A DNA stretch of 64,000 bases. Source: Zymomonas mobilis. GTDB lineage: Bacteria; Pseudomonadota; Alphaproteobacteria; Sphingomonadales; Sphingomonadaceae. The DNA is taken from the NCBI RefSeq assembly GCF_006715975.1, contig NZ_VFOF01000001.1:1767001-1831000 (forward strand), in the 5' to 3' direction. Positions 8,708 to 17,789 of the stretch are shown one piece after another. The notes beneath the pieces are model-generated. The model did no database searches. It was given only the letters and a program-made list of their open reading frames with translations, and had not been told where the DNA came from. The position numbers were made by a program, and so were the translations under genes. Positions within the stretch are counted from its first letter, which is position 1. Each line of letters begins with the position of its first letter.

Positions 8708-10786
8708 TCAACCTGACCGTAGGAAACTAACACCGGCATCCCGTTCAAAGAGATAAAGCGCTATTCGGGCAGCTTGCCCCCTGTCGCCAGATAATCCGCC
8801 ATCTCGATCGACCAATAAGCGGGCATCATCATTCGCCATAGGCAGCAATTCCGAAATATCTTCAGAAGAAGCAATCTGGAAGTTATTTTCACCGGATTGC
8901 TTGGTTCCTAAGATTTCACCGCTGCCCCGCAACCGCAGATCTTCCTCAGCGAGCCGAAAACCGTCATTACATTCACGAATGAGAGCTAATCGCTCCCTTG
9001 CCACAGAGGCGAGCTCGTCACCGCGTAATAACATACAGATTGAACGATCACTGCCTCGACCTACACGCCCCCTTAATTGGTGAAGCTGTGCCAAGCCGAA
9101 GCGTTCAGCCTGATCGATAATCATCAAAGTCGCATTAGGAACATTAACCCCGACTTCGATCACCGTGGTGGCAACGAGAACAGACAATTTGCCAGAGGCA
9201 AAATCAGCCATCACCTTGTCTTTTTCAGCGGATTTCATCTTGCCATGCACCAGCCCGACTTTATTGCCGAAATGCTGTTGCAATAAAGTGAAGCGCTGCT
9301 CCGCCGCCGCGATTGCGTTTGGAGCAAAGTCTTCTTCGGTGTCAGCCTCTCCAACAGCCGGACAAACCCAATAGGATTGCCCGCCTTGTTCAATATGGCG
9401 TCCAAGAGAAGCTATTATTTCCGGTATTCTTTGGCCGGAAATAACCCTTGTTTCGACAGATTGACGACCGGGGGGCATTTCATCAAGACGGCTGACATCC
9501 ATTTCACCATGCGCCGTGAGCATAAGGCTGCGTGGGATCGGAGTTGCTGTCATGACCAAGAGATGAGGCGTATGGATAGCTTTTTCAGTTAGCATCATTC
9601 GCTGCGCGACCCCGAAGCGATGCTGTTCATCAATGACGGCTAAACCGAGATTTTTATAGCTGACCTTTTCTTGAAAAATGGCATGGGTTCCAACCAGAAT
9701 ATGGATAGAGCCGTCAGCCAATCCCATTAGAGTGGACTCCCGCAATTTGCCTTTGTCTCGTCCGGTTAAAAGAGCGACATTCACCGGCAGACCAGCCAAT
9801 TGCTGGCTGAGTGTTTCAAAATGCTGGCGGGCAAGAATTTCGGTAGGTGCCAATAACGCACTTTGATACCCCGCTTCTGCTGCGATCAAAAGGCTGTGCA
9901 GGGCGACCCATGTTTTTCCTGACCCGACATCGCCTTGTAATAGCCGGAGCATCGGCGAGGATTGCTGCATATCGCCTTCAATTTCAGCGAGGGAGCGTCT
10001 TTGCGCGCCAGTTGGCTGAAAAGGTAAAGTCAGCGCATCCCTTAGATGGCCATCGCCCTTTAATGGGAATCCCCGTTTTCTGCGATTAGCTGCCCGAATA
10101 AGCTTTAACGCCAACTGATTAGCAAAAAGCTCGTCATAGCTTATGCGCAATTTGGCCGCCCGATCATCAGGATGCTGATGGATTCTTTCGATCGCTTGCC
10201 GCCATGAAGGCCATTGGTTTTTCTTTAATAAGGTGGGTTCAATCCATTCGGGTAAATCCGGCGCCCGTTCCCATGCTTGCCGGATAAGCTGCCCCATGCG
10301 TCGATGGGTAAGCCCTTCGGATAAAGGGTAAAGGGTTTCTTCAAGTGGAATCGTATGTTCTTCGCTTAAAGGCACAATTTCCGAAGGATGCACAATCTGT
10401 AACTGGTCTTGGTAAATATCGAGCTTGCCTGCGACCAAACGGGTTTCACCGATGGGCATCAATTTTCTTGCCCAATTGCTGTGATTGCCAAACCATAAAA
10501 GCTGGATAGGTTCGCCGGATTTGTCCTGAGCAATAATCCGGAAAGGCCCTCGACCAGATGAAGAGCGATATTCTTGCGCCGTCAGGGTAAGCACGACAGA
10601 GGCACCGACATTTCTTTTATCGGCATGGTCGGATTTAATGCGTCTGATCTGTCCGGTTGGAAGATAGAAAAGCAAATCCTTGAGACGTGTCAGGTGACGC
10701 TTTTTCAGCGGTTTCGACAAGGCCGAACCGATCCCTTTCAAGGATTCTATTTCGGCAAACAGCGGATTTAAAATATCTGGGCGCAT
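8708..10786 (-). CDS. recG: ATP-dependent DNA helicase RecG
   Basis: This 692-residue superfamily 2 helicase remodels stalled replication forks and Holliday junctions. An N-terminal OB/wedge domain (residues about 1-250, with LKGIGSALSKPLKK near residue 15) precedes Walker A LLQGDVGSGKTWVAL, the DEQH box AVIDEQHRFGVAQR, MTATPIPRSL, and the C-terminal motif DQAERFGLAQLHQLRGRVGR. Its length is normal. It is divergent from mfd across a 210-base gap. Confidence 0.96.
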   Translation of the reverse strand: MRPDILNPLFAEIESLKGIGSALSKPLKKRHLTRLKDLLFYLPTGQIRRIKSDHADKRNVGASVVLTLTAQEYRSSSGRGPFRIIAQDKSGEPIQLLWFGNHSNWARKLMPIGETRLVAGKLDIYQDQLQIVHPSEIVPLSEEHTIPLEETLYPLSEGLTHRRMGQLIRQAWERAPDLPEWIEPTLLKKNQWPSWRQAIERIHQHPDDRAAKLRISYDELFANQLALKLIRAANRRKRGFPLKGDGHLRDALTLPFQPTGAQRRSLAEIEGDMQQSSPMLRLLQGDVGSGKTWVALHSLLIAAEAGYQSALLAPTEILARQHFETLSQQLAGLPVNVALLTGRDKGKLRESTLMGLADGSIHILVGTHAIFQEKVSYKNLGLAVIDEQHRFGVAQRMMLTEKAIHTPHLLVMTATPIPRSLMLTAHGEMDVSRLDEMPPGRQSVETRVISGQRIPEIIASLGRHIEQGGQSYWVCPAVGEADTEEDFAPNAIAAAEQRFTLLQQHFGNKVGLVHGKMKSAEKDKVMADFASGKLSVLVATTVIEVGVNVPNATLMIIDQAERFGLAQLHQLRGRVGRGSDRSICMLLRGDELASVARERLALIRECNDGFRLAEEDLRLRGSGEILGTKQSGENNFQIASSEDISELLPMANDDARLLVDRDGGLSGDRGQAARIALYLFERDAGVSFLRSG

Positions 10787-10996
10787 AATCTATGGCATAG
10801 CCAGTCAAAGCCAGAGTTCAACAGTCTAGTTCCAATTTTTTCCGATAGTCACCTGTAAAAACAGTGAGATAGTATTTATCTTGAGGATCGGTTCTATCTG
10901 CCAGTCATATAATCAAAGGCTGGCTTTACTTTTATGAAACCGCATTGCAGATCATCAGAAGAAGAATATCACCGTTTAAAATTCTGAAGGAAGATA
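10787..10996. promoter_or_regulatory. Divergent recG/mfd intergenic region
   Basis: This 210-base gap between divergent helicase genes must hold both promoters. AGGAAG at about 10987-10992 precedes the mfd ATG. No small ORF resembling the flavinylation factor SdhE, which I recall occurring here in some alphaproteobacteria, is visible in any frame. Confidence 0.5.
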
Positions 10997-13900
10997 ATGT
11001 TCGTAGATCCGGCGCAGATATTGAAAGCGGAAAAACCCCTTACCCTGTCCGGAGTTGAAAATGGCTTTAAGCCATTGATCTTGGCAGACCTTGCCCGAGC
11101 CTTGATCAGCAAGGAAAAGGCTGGCCGGTTAGTCTATATTGCTTCGGATGAACAATCGGCACGTGCCATCATTGATACGGCAGGTTATTTTGCGCCTGAA
11201 CTGAATATATTGTTTTTTCCGGCATGGGATTGTTTGCCCTATGATCGGGCATCGCCTTCCTTACCCTTATCTGCAGCCAGAATAGCGACCTTATTTAATC
11301 TGCAAAAACGCCCACAAGCGCCAGAATTATTGGTTACCACCGTCGATGCGGCCTTACAGCGCAGCTTGACGCCGTTTCGTTTAAGGCAGCTTGGACAAAC
11401 TTTGGCCGCCGGTGTTCGGCTTGATCGGGACAGATTGGTTTCGCTGCTAAGAGCGCATGGCTATCAGCAAAGTGAGACGGTAGGACAGTCTGGTGATTAT
11501 GCCATCCGTGGTGGATTGGTGGATTTATGGCCAGCCGGTTTACCTTATGCTTTGCGTTTGGATTTTTTTGGTGACGAGATAGAAACGCTACGGCAATTTG
11601 ATCCGGCAACGCAACGCAGTATTGCCGAAATTGATAAATTCAATCTTTTGCCTGCATCAGAAACCTTGCTGGATGCCGACAATATCAAACGATTCCGCAG
11701 CCATTATCGTGAACTTTTTGGCGCGACGGCAACGACTGACCCGCTTTATCAGGCGGTATCGGAAGGCCGAAGATTAGCCGGAATGGAACATTGGTTACCT
11801 TTATTTGAAGAAAAATTGGTAACTCTGTGGGATCATCTGTCTGAAGAAGATGCGGTGTTCTATGAACAAGGCAGTTTAAAAGCGGCCGAACAGCATTTTG
11901 AATCTATTGCCGATTATTATAACCATCGCCAAAATCCCCAAAGTCAGGAATCGGGTAGTTACCGCCCGTTAAAGCCAGAACAGCTTTATTTAGAAAATGC
12001 CGATTGGCAAGATTGGCTTCAGAAATCAAAGTCACATCAGGTAACGGCTTTCCATCTGCCCCCGTCCCCCGAAGTTGTTGATCTGGGATCGACCCTGCCA
12101 CGGGATTTTGCACCAGAGCGGCAACAGGGCGAAAATATTTATGAATCTGTTGTCGATTATATTGGTGCCCTCAATAACCAAAAGAAACGGGTTATTATTG
12201 CCTGCTATTCGAAAGGATCGCGGGAAAGGCTAACCGGCCTATTACAGGATCATGGATTAAAAAGAGCTGTCCATGCCGAAGACTGGCAAGAGGCGCTGGG
12301 CGCTGCCGATAGCGGTCGCACCCAAGTTTCCGGTGCCGCTTTGGTTTTATTGCCAGTTGATCATGGCTTTATTGCGCAGGATATCGCGCTTTTAAGTGAA
12401 CAGGATATTCTGGGCGACCGTTTGGTCAGAAAAGCCAAGAAGCGGAAATCAGCTGATGCCTTTATGGCTGAATTGGCGACCCTTTCGATCGGTGATCTTG
12501 TCGTTCATAACGATCACGGGATTGGCTGTTACGAAGGGCTGGTTTCCATTCCCGTCGGAAATGCGCCCCATGATTGCGTATCTTTGAGTTATCAAGGGGG
12601 CGATAAGCTTTATGTTCCGGTTGAGAACATTGATACGCTCAATCGTTATGGCAATGCCTCTGAAAGCACGGTTTTAGATAAACTGGGTGGTGTCGCATGG
12701 CAGGCCAGAAAATCGAAAATGAAGGAGCGCATTCGCGCTATTGCTGGTCAATTAATGGCAACGGCGGCGCAAAGGGCGTTACGACAAGCGCCTGTCGCTC
12801 TCGCTGATCCGGCCAGCTATCCGGTTTTTGTCGATCGTTTTCCCTATCAGGAAACCGAAGATCAAGAGAATGCCATTGCCGATGTGATCGAAGATTTGGC
12901 CAAAGGGAAACCTATGGACAGATTGATATGCGGTGATGTCGGCTTTGGAAAAACGGAAGTCTCCTTACGCGCGGCTTTTGTAACAGCCATGGCGGGTTTG
13001 CAGGTAGCTTTGGTCTGCCCGACGACATTGCTAGCAAGGCAACATTACAGCAATTTTGTCGAAAGATTTGAAGGCTTCCCGCTTCAAATTGGTCGGCTTT
13101 CCCGATTGGTGCCTGCCAAAGAAGCCAAAGCCTGTCGCGCAGGTTTAGCCGATGGAACGATTGATATTGTTATTGGCACCCATGCGATTTTATCGAAGAC
13201 GATTGATTTTAACCGTTTGGGATTAGTGATCGTCGATGAAGAGCAGCATTTCGGGGTTGTGCATAAAGAACGTCTGAAAGCGCTTAAGAATGACGTTCAT
13301 CAGCTAACTTTGACAGCAACACCTATTCCAAGAACCTTGCAAATGGCAATGTCGGGATTGCGTGAATTATCCGTTATCCAGACCCCGCCGGTCGATCGAT
13401 TAGCCGTCCGAAGCTATGTCATGCCTTGGGATCCTGTGGCCATCCGTGAAGCATTGCTACGGGAGCATTATCGCGGTGGTCAAAGCTTTATAGTAGTCCC
13501 GAGGATTTCCGATTTAGTTGACCTTGAGAAATTCTTGTCGGAACAGGTGTCAGAAATCCGTTTTGTTGTTGCCCATGGGCAAATGGCGGCGACAGAAGTC
13601 GAAAACCGGATGTCGGCCTTCTATGACAGACAATTCGACGTGCTGCTTTCGACGACGATCGTTGAATCTGGTTTGGATATTCCAAGTGCCAATACGATGA
13701 TTGTTTATCGCGCTGACCGTTTTGGTTTGTCACAGCTCTATCAAATCAGAGGCCGTGTCGGACGATCAAAGACCCGTGCCTATGCGTATCTGACGACGCC
13801 GATCAACCATGCTGTCAGCGAAACCGCAGAGAAAAGATTACATATTCTTTCAACGCTGGATTCTCTGGGGGCAGGATTTCAGCTTGCCAGCCATGATTTG

Positions 13901-14500
13901 GATATCCGTGGTGCAGGTAATCTTTTGGGTGATGAGCAATCGGGTCATATCAAAGAAGTCGGTTTTGAACTGTATCAATCGATGTTGGAAGATGCGATAT
14001 TGGTCGCAAAATCGGGTGATCTATTAGACGAGAAGGATCGCGAAGAGTTTTCGCCGCAGATTACGATTGATGCCCCGATTTTAATTCCAGAAGATTATGT
14101 GCCTGACCTTGGTTTGAGAATGGCGCTTTATCGTCGGATGAATCAGATTAAAAACCGTGAAGAGATTGAATCCTTTGCCGCAGAAATGATTGATCGATTC
14201 GGATCATTGCCCAGCGAAACTAAAAATCTGTTGGCAGTGATAGAGATCAAGATGAATTGCCGCCAAGCGCATATTGGCCGCCTTGATGCTGGGCCACGGG
14301 GCGCGCTCATCACATTCCACAATGATGACTTCCCAAATGTTTCAGGATTGCTGACCTATATTCAGAAATTAAAAGGCACGGCTAAATTGAGACCGGATCA
14401 GAAGCTGGTCATTCAACGCAACTGGCCTGATCCGAAAAGTCGCCTGAACGGATTGCTACAGCTTTCGCGTGGATTAGCTAAAGTAGCCATCGCCGCATAA
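10997..14500 (+). CDS. mfd: Transcription-repair coupling factor Mfd
   Basis: This 1167-residue translocase removes RNA polymerase stalled at DNA lesions and recruits UvrA. The UvrB-homology region is N-terminal (FFPAWDCLPYDRASPS near residue 75). The RNA polymerase-interacting domain is around LSIGDLVVHNDHGIGCYEGL (residues about 495-514). The RecG-like helicase core follows, with ICGDVGFGKTEVSLRA, VDEEQHFGVVHKERLK, TATPIPRTLQMAM and YQIRGRVGRS, then the TRCF C-terminal domain. AGGAAG precedes the ATG. A hairpin terminator follows at 14524-14555. Confidence 0.97.
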   Translation: MFVDPAQILKAEKPLTLSGVENGFKPLILADLARALISKEKAGRLVYIASDEQSARAIIDTAGYFAPELNILFFPAWDCLPYDRASPSLPLSAARIATLFNLQKRPQAPELLVTTVDAALQRSLTPFRLRQLGQTLAAGVRLDRDRLVSLLRAHGYQQSETVGQSGDYAIRGGLVDLWPAGLPYALRLDFFGDEIETLRQFDPATQRSIAEIDKFNLLPASETLLDADNIKRFRSHYRELFGATATTDPLYQAVSEGRRLAGMEHWLPLFEEKLVTLWDHLSEEDAVFYEQGSLKAAEQHFESIADYYNHRQNPQSQESGSYRPLKPEQLYLENADWQDWLQKSKSHQVTAFHLPPSPEVVDLGSTLPRDFAPERQQGENIYESVVDYIGALNNQKKRVIIACYSKGSRERLTGLLQDHGLKRAVHAEDWQEALGAADSGRTQVSGAALVLLPVDHGFIAQDIALLSEQDILGDRLVRKAKKRKSADAFMAELATLSIGDLVVHNDHGIGCYEGLVSIPVGNAPHDCVSLSYQGGDKLYVPVENIDTLNRYGNASESTVLDKLGGVAWQARKSKMKERIRAIAGQLMATAAQRALRQAPVALADPASYPVFVDRFPYQETEDQENAIADVIEDLAKGKPMDRLICGDVGFGKTEVSLRAAFVTAMAGLQVALVCPTTLLARQHYSNFVERFEGFPLQIGRLSRLVPAKEAKACRAGLADGTIDIVIGTHAILSKTIDFNRLGLVIVDEEQHFGVVHKERLKALKNDVHQLTLTATPIPRTLQMAMSGLRELSVIQTPPVDRLAVRSYVMPWDPVAIREALLREHYRGGQSFIVVPRISDLVDLEKFLSEQVSEIRFVVAHGQMAATEVENRMSAFYDRQFDVLLSTTIVESGLDIPSANTMIVYRADRFGLSQLYQIRGRVGRSKTRAYAYLTTPINHAVSETAEKRLHILSTLDSLGAGFQLASHDLDIRGAGNLLGDEQSGHIKEVGFELYQSMLEDAILVAKSGDLLDEKDREEFSPQITIDAPILIPEDYVPDLGLRMALYRRMNQIKNREEIESFAAEMIDRFGSLPSETKNLLAVIEIKMNCRQAHIGRLDAGPRGALITFHNDDFPNVSGLLTYIQKLKGTAKLRPDQKLVIQRNWPDPKSRLNGLLQLSRGLAKVAIAA

Positions 14501-14523
14501 GGGGAGATAAAATTTAAAAGGAG

Positions 14524-14560
14524 AAAAGACTCTTATCGAAAGAGAGGGTCTTTTTAAATT
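14524..14560 (+). terminator. Terminator after mfd
   Basis: The arms AAAAGACTCTT and AGAGAGGGTCTTTT pair imperfectly around ATCGAA, followed by TTTTTAAATTTTT. It lies 24 bases past the mfd stop. Confidence 0.7.
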
Positions 14561-14580
14561 TTTAAGGAAGAAGAGAGAGG

Positions 14581-14656
14581 TGGTGGGTCCGCCGGGATTC
14601 GAACCCGGGACCTCTCGATTAAAAGTCGCTTGCTCTACCAACTGAGCTACGGACCC
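14581..14656 (-). tRNA. tRNA-Lys (anticodon TTT)
   Basis: Read on the minus strand, the 76-base cloverleaf has a 7-bp acceptor stem GGGTCCG/CGGACCC, a D arm with AGCTCAGTTGGTAGAGC, the anticodon loop CTTTTAA (anticodon TTT, lysine), a T arm CCGGG-TTCGAAT-CCCGG, and an encoded 3' CCA. By the standard register the outer two pairs of the anticodon stem (27-43 and 28-42) are A-G and G-A mismatches, leaving only three Watson-Crick pairs next to the loop. Everything else is canonical. Confidence 0.95.
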
Positions 14657-14755
14657 AACCTAAAGTCTTGGTTTCAAACATCAAAAGATGTTCAAAAAGA
14701 CTTATTTTGAAAGACAGAAGATTAACTCCCCGTCTGGGAGTGCTTCCCTAGGGGG

Positions 14756-15310
14756 TTATTGCTTGGCGGTCAAGCACTTATAACGAAAATATAGCTGTTT
14801 TACCGTAAAAAATCCATTTTTTTGGAAAACTTGCCAATTTCCGGCTATTTGAACGAGAGGTTTTAGCACAAAATCGCGATGGCTGATCTCGAGATGGGGA
14901 ATGTGGAGCATTGGCCATAACGCCGGAGGCTGTCCCGCGGCCAAAGCAGGTTTATAACGGATTCGAGGTTGAATTTTCTGAGGCCACCGCCCCTTCTCCC
15001 AAAGGACGATATCGAGATCGATGACTCTGGTGCCCCACCGCCGTCCTTTTTTGCGTCCAAAATCCTGTTCTATTTTTTTGCAAAGCTGCAATAAATCGAG
15101 CGGCTGCAAATCGGTTTTAATAATAATCGCGGAATTGGCAAAACGGCGTCCGGCAGGACCGACCGCAGATGTTTCAAAGATCGGTGCTTGGGAATGGATA
15201 GCGATATTTTGTTCTTTCAATGCAGCAATGGCAGCCTTGATTACCGCAGAAGGACGACCATAGCGTCCGTGCCAACGATTAGAACCTAGTGCGATAGCAT
15301 AAAGCATCAA
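14756..15310 (-). CDS. folK: 2-amino-4-hydroxy-6-hydroxymethyldihydropteridine pyrophosphokinase
   Basis: This 184-residue HPPK-family enzyme transfers pyrophosphate from ATP to 6-hydroxymethyl-dihydropterin in folate synthesis. YAIALGSNRWHGRYGRP at the N-terminus, APIFETSAVGPAGRRFANSA in the middle, and the signature RRWGTRVIDLDIVLW (catalytic Arg, and Asp residues binding magnesium) are all present. A second ATG lies one codon in, and either may be used. The last 30 or so residues after HLEISHRDFVLKPL extend somewhat past the usual end of the domain. Confidence 0.92.
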   Translation of the reverse strand: MMLYAIALGSNRWHGRYGRPSAVIKAAIAALKEQNIAIHSQAPIFETSAVGPAGRRFANSAIIIKTDLQPLDLLQLCKKIEQDFGRKKGRRWGTRVIDLDIVLWEKGRWPQKIQPRIRYKPALAAGQPPALWPMLHIPHLEISHRDFVLKPLVQIAGNWQVFQKNGFFTVKQLYFRYKCLTAKQ

Positions 15311-15517
15311 TGAGCATCCCGAACAAATAATAATTATACTTAAAAATATATCTTTATTTAATTAAAAATAATAAAAAATACACTAAAAATTAACATAATT
15401 TAAAATATCTTAAATAAAAATTTTAAACAAAAATGTCTTTTACATTACACATATCTAAAAAATTGTTTTTACTGTGACAATGTTCCTAAATTGATAAAAA
15501 TATTCTATGGGATTGCC
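15311..15517. other. Very AT-rich divergent intergenic region
   Basis: Just over 200 bases between divergent folK and the uracil-DNA glycosylase gene consist mainly of A and T (runs such as aaaaataataaaaaatac). This would suit an UP-element or nucleoid-protein binding region. I see no ORF, RNA gene or clear palindrome in it. Confidence 0.4.
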
Positions 15518-16246
15518 ATGACTAACCATAGACAGCCCATAAATTATAAAAAGAAGCCATCACAAAAGCCAAAAGGCAAAGAACAGAGCAAAATATCAAA
15601 ACCCAAATTAACACCCGATCGGGATTGTCCCCTTTGCCCCAGATTGGCAAGCCTTCGTCATGACCTGCAAAAGTTGCATCCCGACTGGTTTAATGGTCCG
15701 GTACCCCCCTTTGGAGATGCCGATCCATGGCTTGCGATTGTGGGTTTAGCGCCTGGAATGAAAGGTGCAAACTGTACAGGTCGTCCTTTCACGGGCGATT
15801 TTGCAGGTATTCTACTTTATGAGACGCTGTTGAAATACGGATTGGCAACAGGGGAATATAAAGCCGATATTGAAGATGGTTTGCAATTAAAGGGTGCGGT
15901 TATTTTGAATTCTGTCCGCTGTCTGCCCCCTGAAAACAAACCAACGACACAAGAAATGACCACATGCCGTCCTTTCTTTCAGGCAGCTATGGCGGATTAC
16001 ACAAATCTGAAAGTTATTCTCGCTTTGGGGCATATCGCCCATCAGACTATTTTGCGGGCTTATGGCATCGCTTTATCATCTATGCCGTTCAAACATGGGG
16101 TCGCTTATCAACTTTCACCGGATGTGCAGTTGATCGATAGCTATCATTGTTCCCGATATAATCAGAATACCAGACGATTAACGGCAGACATGTTTGAAGA
16201 GGTTTTTCAGAAGATTATTAAATATCGTAAAAATTTGGACAGATAA
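15518..16246 (+). CDS. Family 5 (UDGb-type) uracil-DNA glycosylase
   Basis: This 242-residue base-excision enzyme would remove uracil, and possibly other deaminated bases, from DNA. A basic Lys-rich N-terminal tail (residues 1-30) precedes a Cys-containing DCPLCPRLASLR. Motif 1 is GLAPGMKGANCTGRPFTGD; it lacks the polar Asp/Asn typical of family 1 and matches family 5. Motif 3 is SYHCSRYNQNTRRLT, the family 5 version of the HPSP motif. The four cysteines expected for an Fe-S cluster appear to be present (in DCPLC, in the SVRCLPP run and in MTTCRP). The ATG at 15518 was chosen over one nine codons upstream. Confidence 0.85.
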   Translation: MTNHRQPINYKKKPSQKPKGKEQSKISKPKLTPDRDCPLCPRLASLRHDLQKLHPDWFNGPVPPFGDADPWLAIVGLAPGMKGANCTGRPFTGDFAGILLYETLLKYGLATGEYKADIEDGLQLKGAVILNSVRCLPPENKPTTQEMTTCRPFFQAAMADYTNLKVILALGHIAHQTILRAYGIALSSMPFKHGVAYQLSPDVQLIDSYHCSRYNQNTRRLTADMFEEVFQKIIKYRKNLDR

Positions 16247-16483
16247 TAAGATCAAGCAGCCTTAGGCCGCGATTTTGATGTCAGAAAGAATCACAAAATT
16301 ACTTATGACAACGTTTACCTTAGTGTCAGATCGGTTATTGTTGATAAACTCGACGAACTATTTTTTCAAACTTATTTTTTGAGACGCCAGCTATCGTGAT
16401 TTTTCTTTAATTTTTCAGAAAAATAACAAGACTTTTTATGACCTTTTTTGAATAAAGATGCGGTTAGTTGCAGGAGTCGTAAA

Positions 16484-17554
16484 ATGACCACTGGTCGTAT
16501 GTCTCGTCGAGAATGCCTTTCCGCAGCTGTTATGGTGCCTATTGCCGCTATGACAGCAACCGCTTCCATTACAGGGTCAGCTCAGGCTGCAAAAAATGAT
16601 ATGAACGGATCTACAATCGGTAAAATTACCAAATTCTCACCTCGCCTTGATGCTATCTTAGATGTCTCTACCCCAATTGAGGTCATTGCATCGGATATTC
16701 AATGGTCAGAAGGACCTGTATGGGTCAAAAATGGCAATTTCCTGCTGTTCAGTGATCCGCCTGCCAACATTATGCGCAAATGGACGCCTAATGGTGGTGT
16801 AAGCATCTTCCTGAAGCCCTCAGGCCATGCTGAACCTATTCCGGCCGGACAATTCCGTGAACCGGGATCAAACGGCATGAAAGTCGGCCCGGATGGTAAA
16901 GTCTGGGTGGCTGATAGTGGCACCCGTGCGATCATGAAAATTGATCCTGTCACGCGCCAGCGCAGCGTTGTTGTCGATAATTATAAAGGCAAACGCTTTA
17001 ACAGCCCGAATGATCTCGTCATTTCGAAATCTGGTGCTGTTTACTTCACTGATCCGCCCTACGGTCTTCTGAATCTTGATGAATCAGATATCAAAGAGAT
17101 GAATTACAACGGTGTATTCCGTCTCTCACCGAATGGTCAGCTGGATTTGATCGAAGCCGGTCTTAGCCGTCCGAATGGTTTGACGCTGTCCCCTGATGAA
17201 ACGAAGCTTTATGTTTCGAACTCTGATCGGACGAGCCCGAACATCTGGACTTATTCTTTGGATGCCAATGGTTTTCCAACCAGCCGGACATTGCTTCGCA
17301 ATTTCCGCAAAGAATTCTTTGATCAGGGTCTGCCGGGCTTGCCTGATGGTATGAATATCGACAAACAGGGCAATCTTTTTGCTTCTGCTCCAGGCGGTAT
17401 TTATATTTTCGCACCTGATGGCGAATGTCTGGGTCTTATCTCTGGCGACAAAGGTCAGCCACTTTCAAACTGCTGCTTTGGTGAAAAAGGTCAGACCTTA
17501 TTTATCTCTGCATGCCATAACATTGTGCGTGTCCGCACCAAAACCTTTGGATAA
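16484..17554 (+). CDS. gnl: Gluconolactonase, Tat-exported (SMP-30/gluconolactonase family)
   Basis: This 356-residue periplasmic beta-propeller hydrolase converts glucono-delta-lactone to gluconate. The N-terminus MTTGRMSRRECLSAAVMV has a twin-arginine motif (SRRECL) and a signal peptide ending in an AQA-type site near residue 35. The propeller core includes WSEGPVWVKNGNFLLFSDPP, NSPNDLVISKSGAVYFTDPP and GLPDGMNIDKQGNLFASAPG. From memory it closely resembles the Z. mobilis enzyme, which acts with the periplasmic glucose-fructose oxidoreductase, but with scattered differences. The ATG at 16484 is fixed by AGGAG at 16472-16476. The oxidoreductase gene is not in the window. Confidence 0.93.
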   Translation: MTTGRMSRRECLSAAVMVPIAAMTATASITGSAQAAKNDMNGSTIGKITKFSPRLDAILDVSTPIEVIASDIQWSEGPVWVKNGNFLLFSDPPANIMRKWTPNGGVSIFLKPSGHAEPIPAGQFREPGSNGMKVGPDGKVWVADSGTRAIMKIDPVTRQRSVVVDNYKGKRFNSPNDLVISKSGAVYFTDPPYGLLNLDESDIKEMNYNGVFRLSPNGQLDLIEAGLSRPNGLTLSPDETKLYVSNSDRTSPNIWTYSLDANGFPTSRTLLRNFRKEFFDQGLPGLPDGMNIDKQGNLFASAPGGIYIFAPDGECLGLISGDKGQPLSNCCFGEKGQTLFISACHNIVRVRTKTFG

Positions 17555-17601
17555 TTATTATCTGTAACAAAAAAATAAAAAACAGATGATATAAAAAATC
17601 T

Positions 17602-17661
17602 AGGCCCGTTTTTGGGGAAGTAATAGAAGAGGATGCCAAAAGGCAAATTCCTGACGGGCCT
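17602..17661 (+). repeat. Spaced inverted repeat AGGCCCGT / ACGGGCCT after gnl
   Basis: A perfect 8-bp inverted repeat (17602-17609 and 17654-17661) flanks 44 bases that contain an inner GCC-AAAA-GGC hairpin. It lies about 48 bases past the gnl stop. It could be a two-stem 3' structure or part of a small RNA. No T-tract follows directly. Confidence 0.45.
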
Positions 17662-17789
17662 TATGAGAAGATATCAAAAATAAAAATGCGTCTTCTTTTG
17701 GGAAAATAATTGTATATTTTCCTACCTTTCTTTCATGTTTGCTTTATTATCTTGTTAGATATTAAAGCTTTAGCAAGAAAGAAGGCATT

